Of a stretch of DNA of 13,961 bases, positions 1 through 8,719 are shown in pieces. Both the position numbers and the translations under genes were made by a program. Every line of letters starts with the position of its first letter. The first letter of the stretch is position 1. The notes beneath the pieces are model-generated. The model was not told the origin of the DNA. It made no database searches and was given only the letters and a program-made list of their open reading frames with translations. Location of the stretch: assembly GCA_027596945.1 (NCBI GenBank), contig JADGJH010000837.1:1-13961 (forward strand), read 5' to 3'. Origin of the DNA: Physocladia obscura. Lineage: Eukaryota > Chytridiomycota > Chytridiomycetes > Chytridiales > Chytriomycetaceae.

Positions 1-98
1 AGTATCTAATAAATAATATTTCTATTTACAATTCTATATTAACTATTATTTAACATATATACAGTTTGTATAACATATTTTATTTCTAAATCTAACAG

Positions 99-277
99 GT
101 AAGTCAAGTGGATTGAAGAACACTGAGCAAAAACTTGACAAGAGTTATTATGTCAAGTTTGCAAGCACCAATAAAGTAACGCCATTGATTGGAGGTTGGA
201 AAGTTTATTACTTCTTTCATATGCCATCAATGGCAAGTGCAACTCAAAAACTATCAAAGTTTGAAAGAGCTGATTGA
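99..277 (+). CDS. possible terminal exon of an upstream gene (partial, unrecognised)
   Basis: A frame stays open from 74 to a TGA at 275-277. It has no convincing start codon. A good 3' splice signal (pyrimidine-rich, CTAACAG) ends at 98, so the open stretch could be the last coding exon of a gene that begins outside the window. The peptide is lysine- and aromatic-rich (it includes KLDKSYYVKF and GGWKVYYFFH) and I do not recognise it. Against a real exon: it is short, it sits in AT-rich DNA, and two inverted repeats lie inside it. The minus strand also has short open stretches. It could equally be non-coding or a decayed element. Confidence 0.2.
131..160. repeat. perfect inverted repeat, 10-bp arms
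   Basis: AAACTTGACA at 131-140 is the exact reverse complement of TGTCAAGTTT at 151-160, with a 10-nt spacer. It could form a hairpin in DNA or RNA. No T-run follows it, so it is not an obvious terminator. Function unknown. Confidence 0.6.
181..234. repeat. perfect inverted repeat, 9-bp arms
   Basis: GCCATTGAT at 181-189 is the exact reverse complement of ATCAATGGC at 226-234, with a 36-nt spacer. It lies 20 bp after the first inverted repeat. The pair may be chance, part of a small decayed element, or a structured RNA. Confidence 0.5.
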
Positions 278-317
278 AGTGAAAATCAAAGTAGAACATT
301 GAAATGCAAAAGATAGC

Positions 318-325
318 TATAAAAG
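318..325 (+). promoter_or_regulatory. TATA-like box of the MDC1-like gene
   Basis: TATAAAAG lies 55 bp before the ATG at 381 in an A-rich leader. It is a plausible core promoter element. The local DNA is AT-rich, so a chance match is quite possible. Confidence 0.35.
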
Positions 326-380
326 AAAAAAGAAATTGTTCTTGAAGACTGCTTGTTTTTGGTGATTGAAGAAAAAAAAA

Positions 381-3300
381 ATGGTGAAGCGAATTGTGGA
401 CTCGGCTTCAGAAGATGAGGACGAGGCGGAGATTAAAGTCGGACGAAGCTCCCGTACAGCAGCAGCTATCATCGCATCTTCATTAGACGAATCTGAGACA
501 CATTCAGAGTCGCAGCAGGAGCTTATTCGAGGTTCACCCATGCATCAAAGTGATAAAACCAACGTCAGCAATATCAACAATGATAATGACTATAGTGATA
601 GTGACGATGGGGATGAAGAGCAAAAATACGAACAACATCAGCAATTCTTAGCACAGCAAAAATCTGACGCGGCAAAGTATGCCATTGATGCGATTGTTGT
701 GCAAACCCGCGAACTGCATAACGCGGACTCGGACTTGGACAGACCGGTAAGGTCGAAACTGTAATTGTAATAATAAGAAACCAAAACCACACACGCAGAT
801 TGCACGTTTGAGCGTATTAAGTAGCGGAAAGGGAGACGAGGCCGTTGCAGTGCCGGTGTATGCTGGACTGAGTCTAGTTGGCCAAAAGTCTCACGATGTG
901 GCGCCGCGTCACCAGTGCGTTGTACTTGCACTGCCGGGTGTTTCGGCTGCACACGCACTGCTTGAGGTGTTTGAAGTGTCAACGGAGTCGATTTCGGACA
1001 CGCCAAGCTCAAGTTCGGACATTCCCCCAAGACATAACCTGGCTTTTGTGGAAGACCTGTACGCTACAAACGAAACGTTCATTAATACTGTGTCTCTTCG
1101 TCCGCGCAAAGCGTACCAACTGCTTCACGGCGATCGCGTTGCCTTTGGTCCAATCACCTGCGTTTTTGAATGGCTGGATCAACATTATTTTCCAGCCCGT
1201 TTTCATTTGGACAAGACTACTTGTACCGACGATCTTATTCAGTCGTCTGGCGCAATCAAAATCGACAGCAACAGCAGAAAAAATATCAACCAGCAATTTG
1301 ACGTTGGCTGTGATCCGTTCCTCGTTCCAATTTCAAAAGATACGCCATCATCTTCAACCCGCTTTTCCCGCTCTTTGCCAAATCAAGTTGCATCCGACAC
1401 TACTCCACGGTCTACATTTACTCCGACCCAAGTTATCACGACTCCGTTTCGTGAAGACACTCAACAAATCCGCAATCCCTTTTCAACAAACTCACCATCC
1501 CCACGAATTCACGCATCATTCACGACTCCGGTCCCCGCAAATCGTTCTATTGGAGCTGCTGGTCAAATTGCGCCCACATTACTTTTCGATAGTCGTCATA
1601 TTGACGAAGACGATGATAATCGTGATGAATCAATTTTGTTAACCGCTTCTGCCGCCCAAAAACTCAAAACTTCTGTAGGTATTATAGGTTGGCAAAATGA
1701 AGAGACGCAATTCATAGGTGACTTTGATCTAACCGAACCAGACGAAGAAGAAACTGCCCCTGTGGTACCGTTGGAAAATATGAAATCAAATAGCTTTGTT
1801 GAAGGTGTTAATAACGCGAATGTGCAAACGCGTCCGAATCAAGTGGAATACATCCAGCCTACTATGCGTATGCCTGCCTATAACGAAGATGAGAACAGCG
1901 AAAATGATGTTGACCGCAATATCAATGAAAATGGTAGCAATAATGGGAATGCCAATTTTGCGCCAACTCTCCTTGTCATGTCTCTTGAGCAATTAGTCAA
2001 TAGTGCTGAGGGCACTGGTACAAAAGTCGAAGATCAAAATAATAATGGTGATACTCCGACCGAGATTCGAAATAATTATTCTGATATAGCGGCGACATTG
2101 CTTGTGGATGCAGATTCTATGGACAGCGAAGAAGAAGAAATTCTCAATGGTGTAAAAAACGTAATTGATGAAGATGCAAATTTACCTACAAACAGCATCA
2201 TTCAAGAGAATCTGACTATTTCTGCAAAAGCTATTATATTAGAATCTGAATCTGAAAATGATGCAGAAATCAATAAGCAACACTTCTCAAACTCAGTTTC
2301 GGAAAAAGCAAGCTCTATAATGGGTCCTTCAGCAAATAGGAGTTTAGACACAACTGGAAAGAGAAATGAAGGCAGTGATAGCGGTGCCTCTTTACAGCAG
2401 AATGGAATTCAAAACGCAGATACTCTTTTTGTTCCAAATAATTTAATTAACGAAAAAAATATTGACTTCCAAAACGACGACGACGACGCCAAAAACAATG
2501 AGAAAAAATTTGATACTTCTGAAGAGGACAGTCAAGCGCCTCTTCTTGGCAATGTTGAGCCAACCCTTCTAGTTGGAATTGACGGGAACGAGTCTGACAT
2601 AACCGAAGATGACAATTTTGAAGACACTCCTGTTTTTATTTCGACACCAATTATTGCTACTGCAAAAAAAAAGTCAATCTCTGAGCCTTTTGAACCAAAA
2701 CAGCCTCTGTGTGCTGAGGCAAATAAATCTGATGATGAATATCCTGCATCGCCACAAAGTGATAGCCCAAATCTATTAGATTCTGTCAAAAAAGCTGAAC
2801 CAAAATTGAAAAAAGCTACTACCAAATTAATTGTCACTGTCGCAAAGGAATTACCTGTTGCTACTGGAAGATCAAAACGACAAGCTGCAAATCAAGCTAA
2901 TTCGAAAATTCAAGCTGTTCGGAAAAATGAATCTATTCCTTTGACTGAAACCCCAAGCAAAGAACATGTTGCTCTTTTAAAATTCAGGTTTTGCATATCT
3001 TGTTTTATTTTATCTTTATTTTAACCACTTTTTTTAGGGTGGACGAAACACCTGCAAACATTGATATTTCATCTGAAATTTTGCCATCATTGAAAGGGAG
3101 CAAACGTGGAGGTTCAAAAGCAACTGCTATGAGCGTGTCTTTAAAGCCACATAGACGACGTATTTCAGATTCACCTTCTCCTGTACTTGACTTCCCAGAC
3201 AGCTTTCAATCAACACCAGCTCCACCAGGCAGAACAAAAAACCCAAAATTACCAAAAGATATGCAGTCAGTTATGAAACTTTCAGATCCACAATTTCATC

Positions 3301-4297
3301 CGCCTTTCGAGTCGCCAATATTTCAACCAGATGGTCCAAATGGGCTTGAATCACAAATGGAAGACGCTACTTGTCTAAGTGGCAATGTTTTAGAGCCTTT
3401 GCCGCCACCGCTAAATATAACAATGCCAGCAAAGCCATTGACGCGGCAGACAGTTGTGAAAAAGTATGTTTCCAAACGTGGATCGAAAACAAAAAAATCC
3501 GCACCACTGTCACTTGACTCTGAAAAATCTGCTTTTGAAAATCTGGACAATTCACAACCTGCTGCTTTTTCATCTTCGTCGTCTTTAACAGAACTGTCGG
3601 CATCAACAGCATTTCCGCCGAAACAAGAAAACAATTCCATTACAATTGGAATTGCAGCTGAGGTAGAATCAAGTAATGGAACTGTGTCAATTTCAAATCC
3701 TGACACTGATGGGGGAGATACGCTGTTTGGGTTCAGTGATAGTTCAGGAATAAAAGGAAAAGTAACTGCTGCTTCAACAGTCCGTCGTGGCAGGAAGTCG
3801 GCGGTAATTGCAGTATCGAATCCTGGCAATGATGGAGGAATTGCTGTGCTGGAAGCTGTCACAACACCGGCGGCGGCTCTTGTGAAAAAAGAACCGGCTG
3901 CAAAAGGAAAACGAAAAAGCACCAACGGTTTTCCTGTAGTAGAACTTGATGATATTGTAATTCCAACCACAGCTGGTAGCAGCGTTCACAATTCTGATTT
4001 GCCAACTTCAAAACGGCGAAAAACTGCTGCACTAAAAAATATTGAGGCAGATGAAAAGGTAACAGAAACAGAAAATACCCACCATTCAACTGCTGCGTTT
4101 AATAGAACTATTTCAATGGATTCGGATACTTCAAGGAGGTTTGTTGAATGCGCGCTTGTTTTCCGGATTGGTAACTGCTATTTTTAGAAGTAAAAAAACT
4201 CAAAGTCCGCGAGGAAACCTGATGGCAAATGCATATAGGATTGCTTTGACAGGAATGGATGATACTTCACCATGGGAGAAGGTTTGTATTCTTAATC

Positions 4298-4376
<79 letters not shown>

Positions 4377-5134
4377 GCTTTTTTAGTTTTTATTCTTCTG
4401 TTCTGAAAAGAAAAAAATCAGATTGTTTGTGACTTAGGTGGTGTTGTGGTTGACTCATGGGATAAAAGCACCCATCTTGTGACTGATAAAGTTCGTAGAA
4501 CTGTCAAATTTTTATCTGCCATGGCTGCGGGAAAGCACATAAACTCTCTCAAATGGCTTGAACAATGCCAAAAAGCCGGAATTTTCGTCGGTATATAGTG
4601 ATCCATTCACGTGATTTTCATGATGATTTTTGCGCATTATTTTAGATGAATCGAAACACATCATTGATGATCGTGACTCTGAAGAAAAATTTGGATTCAA
4701 ATTGCGAGAGTCGATAAAAACTTCGCGAGAAGCTGGGCCATTCTTGTCGGGCTTTACAATATATGCAACCCGGTCAGTCATGCCAACTCGTGTTCAAATG
4801 GCTGAGATTGTGAAAGCCGCTGGAGGCAATGTTTGTGCTGTGAATTATTGATTCAGCCTTTTGTTTCCATTCATTGTTTTTTGTGTTTTTTCAACAGTTC
4901 GTTGAATCTGTGTCCAAGGGATGTCGTGATATGGAAAAGTTTGTTGTCATTGGATGTATGGATGATATCGCAGAGTGTTCAGGACTTGCAGCTGAAGGAT
5001 ACAATGTTCAAACAAATGAGTTTCTTTTAACTGGATGCTTGAGGCAAAAAATAGATCTGGAATCGCATCGACTTCTGATTTCTGAATCAATTCCTGAATT
5101 ATCTCGCTCTGTTCATCGAAAAAAAAAGAAATAA
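381..5134 (+). CDS. MDC1: MDC1-like DNA damage checkpoint mediator (FHA + tandem BRCT)
   Basis: Spliced exons are 381-746, 799-2987, 3038-4138, 4188-4281, 4422-4590, 4646-4830 and 4898-5134, giving 1446 residues; phases agree at every junction. The acidic, serine-rich N-terminus (1-122) has CK2-like sites. An FHA domain follows (about 123-250: IARLSVL, LSLVG, ATNETFIN, GDRVAFG). A long disordered acidic linker of about 950 residues comes next, with basic nuclear-localisation-like patches (SKRRK). The C-terminus is a tandem BRCT: BRCT1 from about 1235, BRCT2 from about 1337, ending in HRKKKK. Thr1240 (ALTG), Arg1276 and Lys1279 (RRTVKF) match the residues with which human MDC1 BRCT holds the phosphorylated H2AX tail (family knowledge). 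The inferred role is a nuclear scaffold at DNA breaks that reads phospho-H2A(X). The start is the first ATG in frame; the A-rich leader has no earlier one. PTIP or Brc1-type BRCT proteins are less likely because of the N-terminal FHA. Confidence 0.88.
4298..4376 (+). repeat. (TAT)n microsatellite inside an intron
   Basis: A perfect trinucleotide tract of 79 nt (about 26 units) lies in the fourth intron of the MDC1-like gene (4282-4421), which splits BRCT1. Without the tract the intron would be about 61 nt, like its neighbours. If the intron were retained, the tract would read as polyleucine. Confidence 0.95.
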
Positions 5135-5135
5135 A
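5130..5135 (+). terminator. AATAAA signal overlapping the MDC1-like stop codon
   Basis: AATAAA contains the TAA stop (5132-5134). It is the only such signal before the next start codon at 5170, so cleavage would have to fall in the 35-bp gap. Plausible polyadenylation signal. Confidence 0.4.
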
Positions 5136-5169
5136 TTGAATGTTTTTTCAGTCTTCTTGGCAAATTAGC

Positions 5170-6273
5170 ATGAATATCCAATACGACTCGGAAGAATCTG
5201 ATTCTGATGTCAAGGTCGACTCCTCGAAGATTGGAGCGAAACGAAAAGCGACGAATGCCTTCAAAGATGCAGGGATAAAGAAGAAACTGCCACCTCCGTC
5301 ATTCCCTGATTCAACTGTTAATAAATATAAAGCAAAAGGTATCAAAGCCTTTTTCGGCGATATATCTAAATTGCTTGCAAAACGCAGTTGAACAACGACT
5401 CGCTACCAATTCAGGGAACGTGATTGAATTTCTGCCAGGAAACTGGTCGACAGTTTTGTTTGTTTCTGGTCTGTTAAACCGTTGAAAGTAATTTTGAAAA
5501 AATATAATAACTATAACCACAGTCGTTCCCTCCGACGAACTGATTGAACTAATCAAACCTGTAATTGAAAGTGCCAAGAACCTGTTTTGTGATTTCAAGC
5601 CGGTGCAATTGATGAATGATGGAACACTTCATATCAGTCTTTCAAGAACAGTATTTCTCAAAGAGTTTCAAATATTACGTTTTGTGGATCTTCTGAGAGA
5701 AAGAATTTGTTCACGTACTTAGTTAGTACCCCTTTCTTATTTTATACACCCTCTTTTTTATTATTTACTCATTATTTTTTTCTTTTCAACTGGTTCCACA
5801 AGTTTTGGAATTTCCTTCAAAGAATGGAACACATACAAAAACGACGACAATTCGAAAACATTTCTTAGCATTGATATCGGAGCTGGTTTTAACGAGGTTA
5901 AATCTTTGATTTTTCTTCACTTATTTTATTTGTCTCAATGATTTCTTCTAGTTGCATCAAATCACTAAGATTATCAACTCCGTAATGCTGCAATTCTCTC
6001 AGCCAATTTTTTATGAAGTGGGTGTTTCTTTTTTTCTTTCATTAAATAAGAAAATTATGCTAGGAGCCAAAATATCATGCTAGTATTGGATTCCTTGTGA
6101 ATAACCCCAGAAATATAAAAAATAAATCATATAATCATGCAGAAGAAAAACTTGATGACGTATTTCCGAAGCATTCACCGACCCTTCTCCCGTCTTTTTC
6201 ATTTTCAGTTTATGAAATCCTTTGCAAAACCGGAAATCAGATATTCCGTTTCCCCCTTAAAATTGACAAATAA
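5170..6273 (+). CDS. USB1: USB1, U6 snRNA 3'-end phosphodiesterase
   Basis: Exons are 5170-5338, 5388-5468, 5523-5721, 5803-5896, 5952-6017 and 6064-6273, giving 272 residues, close to the roughly 265 of the human protein. This is a 2H-phosphoesterase. The two catalytic HxS motifs are His120-Ile-Ser122 (LHISLS, codon 5630) and His208-Ala-Ser210 (YHASIGF, codon 6076). From family knowledge, the human catalytic histidines are also numbered 120 and 208. Other USB1 marks are GNWSTVLF before the first lobe, a KTFLSIDI strand, and the C-terminal CKTGNQIFRFPLK. The enzyme trims the oligo(U) tail of U6 snRNA in the nucleus and leaves a 2',3'-cyclic phosphate. The N-terminus is acidic (YDSEESDSD), then lysine-rich. 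About 40 residues after the second HxS look like a lineage-specific insertion. The third intron donor is GTTAGT at 5722; an earlier GT at 5715 gives the wrong frame. Confidence 0.93.
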
Positions 6274-6274
6274 A
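6269..6274 (+). terminator. AATAAA signal overlapping the USB1 stop codon
   Basis: AATAAA spans the TAA stop at 6271-6273. Cleavage 10-30 nt downstream would put the transcript end within or next to the 3' end of the convergent tectonic gene. Confidence 0.4.
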
Positions 6275-6308
6275 AAGCAAACATTTCCCCTCAATCTTTT
6301 TTAATTCA

Positions 6309-6314
6309 TTTATT
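6309..6314 (-). terminator. AATAAA signal directly after the tectonic stop codon
   Basis: On the minus strand AATAAA begins immediately after the TGA (6317-6315). It points towards USB1, whose coding sequence ends at 6273. Confidence 0.4.
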
Positions 6315-8690
6315 TCAGCCTGACAAGCTGAAGGGATAAAATAGATCATCAGGCAGTAAGGGAATTAATCTGGGTGGTGGAGGCACAAACGGCTCAGCGA
6401 TTCCGCCCAAACCACCATCTACTGAAATAAATGAAACCGATGCTTTCAAGCGAAATTGTTGAAGCGAATTAGTGTACAATCCACCAACTGGTCGACAGTC
6501 ATTTGGTTGAATACATCGAAATGATAAAAGCCCCCATGTTTTAACAACTCGGGCTCCAACGATGACATTCTGTGGATTTAACGAGGATCCAATTTTTGCT
6601 GTCACAAATTGCACATCAATTTCAGTTAACACGCTTGAACACGTTCCTGGATTTGTGGCTGGTTGAGACTTTTTTTTTTTTTGGTTATTGCGTATCTTCC
6701 ATGGCAGAAAATACTCAACTCTGTCGCCCTGGTTATCTTCGATTATAGTAATCCAATCCGATATCTTTTCAACACTGCTGTTTCCATACATCCCAACTAA
6801 ATTAATTAAGTCATATTTGGATGATCCTTGTTGACCTCCTGTTAATGCCAGATACGCCAATTCTCTAATGTAGTTACAATTTGTGGGCGAAAGATCCGTG
6901 TACCTTAGATATAGTGTGCATCCGGAAAGAGTGTCATCGCCGAAGGTGATTGAAAGTCTGTCACTGGCGGATGCAGCACATCCGATTATCCCGCCTGACA
7001 ATAAAGTGTCTTGAGGAAGACTAAGAGTATCTTGAACATTTGGAAAGTATGCAGCAGCAGTGACTGGTTGAGAGATCAACGTTGCGAATAAAACTGGTTT
7101 CCCGATTATGTATCCTGGATTTCCAGATTTTGCCCAGACTTGAACATTTGACTGCAGATTAAAAATAAAATTAAAAAAAGAAATTTGGTAATTTATTTGC
7201 GAGGTGTAGGTTTTTTGTTTTGGTTTTTTTTTGGTTTTATAAATCTTTTGAAAAGAGTTTCTTACTTGGACCCAAGACAAAGAAAACTCCTGCAAAACAG
7301 CGGCAGATAAATAAGGTATACTCAGATTCATGTAACCTGCACTAACGGAAACAGAATCAATCGTCACAGATCCAGAATCAACTGTATATGAAATTATGAA
7401 GGCAAGGTTTGTAAGGGCGTTTTGACATATTGAAGCGGTGGAATTCCAAAAAGGAGTTATTGCTGAACAAGAAACTGCTTTTTCCGTCGAAGGATGTATG
7501 CATTGAAGATTTGATAAAGACAGTGTAGATAATTTACTCTAATTTTTGAAATTGATCAAATATAAAATTGCAAAAAACGATTGATTTGATGCTTACTGTA
7601 ACCAAAGTAAATCCTGTTAAAAAATATGAAACGTCAAATGCAGTTCCGTCTTTGCAAGTGTCTGGTCCCATTCCTGGCGAAATTATGCGAGTACAAGCTG
7701 TGGACTCCGAAATCAGAAATTCTGAAATCGTGTTATTTTAGATATATTGTTATCAATCAGACATACTTGCAGGGCTTGCATCATTGCATTCTCCAGAAAT
7801 CGATGGAGCTGGAAGTGGCATAATGCCATAACTTGAAATTGCCGTATATTGTACTACTAAAAAATCCGCGATCTATGGGAAAAAAGGTAATTAAATAATC
7901 AAACTACGAAAAACTGAAAGAGAGAAATACTTCATAGTTTCTGGTTAATACAGCAGGCTGGACTGTTCCAGAAGAGCTTGGTAGTATTGAAACAATGTCG
8001 TTTGAGCTCGAGTAAAACGCGTAAGGACTGGTCAATAACTGAGCAGAAAAATAACTGTCTGATTGATATTGGGCACTCGGGCTTGAATAAAAGAACCCTT
8101 TCAATGGACTGTTATTAATTACAACGCACAATTGGCTGGAGTCCAAATCTGTATATGTTGACAAACTAGCGTCCATCATCGGATTGACCATTAATAGAAG
8201 TGATGAACACATGTGAACTATTTGCTCTGAATTTGAAACAGGGCATTGATAGCCAGTGCTTGCATACAGATTTGTGCATTCCAAATCACAGCAGCATCCA
8301 ATATCGCATTCGTTAAGGGATAGATCACACGTACATAAACCAAGATCTTGTTTTATTCGTATCATTGGAGAAAAGAAATTCAAGTAAATACCTTGCTGAA
8401 AGTTTGTTAGTGCCGGAAACGAAGTATAAATTTCTGCCTTATGTGATAGGATTAGAAAGGTTTAATATTGTAATTAAACACACTTGAGTCCAATTTATAG
8501 ATACTGCACCACTTGGAAGTGGCGTTGTAATTGTAACTGCAGTTGCTTGGCTCGTTGTGGTCGTTTCAGCTACACAAAATTAACCAATATATTTTTTAGC
8601 CGAATCGCAGAAGAACGCGTTTGGAACTTCTTGTGAACCTGTGAGTGTGACAGCTGCTGCTGATAAAAGCAGTGTAATTTCAAAAAACAT
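6315..8690 (-). CDS. TCTN: tectonic family protein (ciliary transition zone)
   Basis: Minus-strand exons in order are 8690-8639, 8569-8484, 8437-8392, 8346-7931, 7872-7767, 7721-7597, 7538-7266 and 7151-6315, giving 646 residues; phases agree throughout. Residues 1-17 are a short hydrophobic signal peptide (MFFEITLLL...), followed by a Thr/Ser-rich stretch. The family's cysteine cluster is at about 66-85 (CTCDLSLNECDIGCCCD). The second tectonic hallmark, SGNPGYIIGKP, is at 377-387. Near the C-terminus, SSLNPQNVIVGA also fits tectonics. There is no C-terminal membrane helix, so it resembles the secreted or lumenal TCTN1/3 type rather than TCTN2. From family knowledge, tectonics act with the MKS/B9 module at the transition zone to gate ciliary membrane composition; here this would serve a zoospore flagellum. 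The assignment to one paralogue is open. Introns 3 and 7 lack in-frame stops, and an A13 run sits in the last exon. Confidence 0.9.
6670..6682. repeat. 13-nt T/A homopolymer inside tectonic exon 8
   Basis: A run of 13 T on the plus strand reads as A13 (Asn-Gln-Lys4) in the tectonic frame. It directly precedes an AG at 6670-6669, so it may instead be the end of an unrecognised 51-nt intron (6719-6669). It is also a site prone to length error. Confidence 0.9.
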
Positions 8691-8719
8691 TTTTGGTTTG
8701 TGGTGAAGGATAACATTTG
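8691..8719. promoter_or_regulatory. 29-bp divergent start-to-start region (tectonic / RNF10)
   Basis: Only 29 bp separate the tectonic ATG (8690, minus) from the RNF10-like ATG (8720, plus). I see no TATA box or clear regulator site in it. Both 5' leaders, or the promoter itself, must overlap the opposite gene's first exon unless one start codon is wrong. Confidence 0.5.

Noticed and set aside
638..1030. 130-residue minus-strand open frame
   Set aside because: It is antisense to exon 1, intron 1 and the FHA exon, with no domain resemblance.
2988..3037. Hydrophobic tail and stop splitting the MDC1-like gene into two proteins
   Set aside because: It is a 50-nt intron with TTTTTTTAG at its end; splicing in phase 2 joins KFR to VDETPANI without a shift.
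3323..3970. 215-residue minus-strand open frame
   Set aside because: It is antisense to exon 3 of the MDC1-like gene, with no recognisable domain and no splice partners; a shadow frame.
4141..4386. Open frame ending in a long polyleucine stretch
   Set aside because: It is exon 4 (4188-4281) read through into the intron with the TAT microsatellite; the BRCT1 frame resumes at 4422 after a good CAG acceptor.
5170..6273. USB1 as a pseudogene because its frame breaks five times
   Set aside because: Every break falls at a GT..AG pair of 46-81 nt, and the spliced product is complete with both HxS motifs and the conserved C-terminus.
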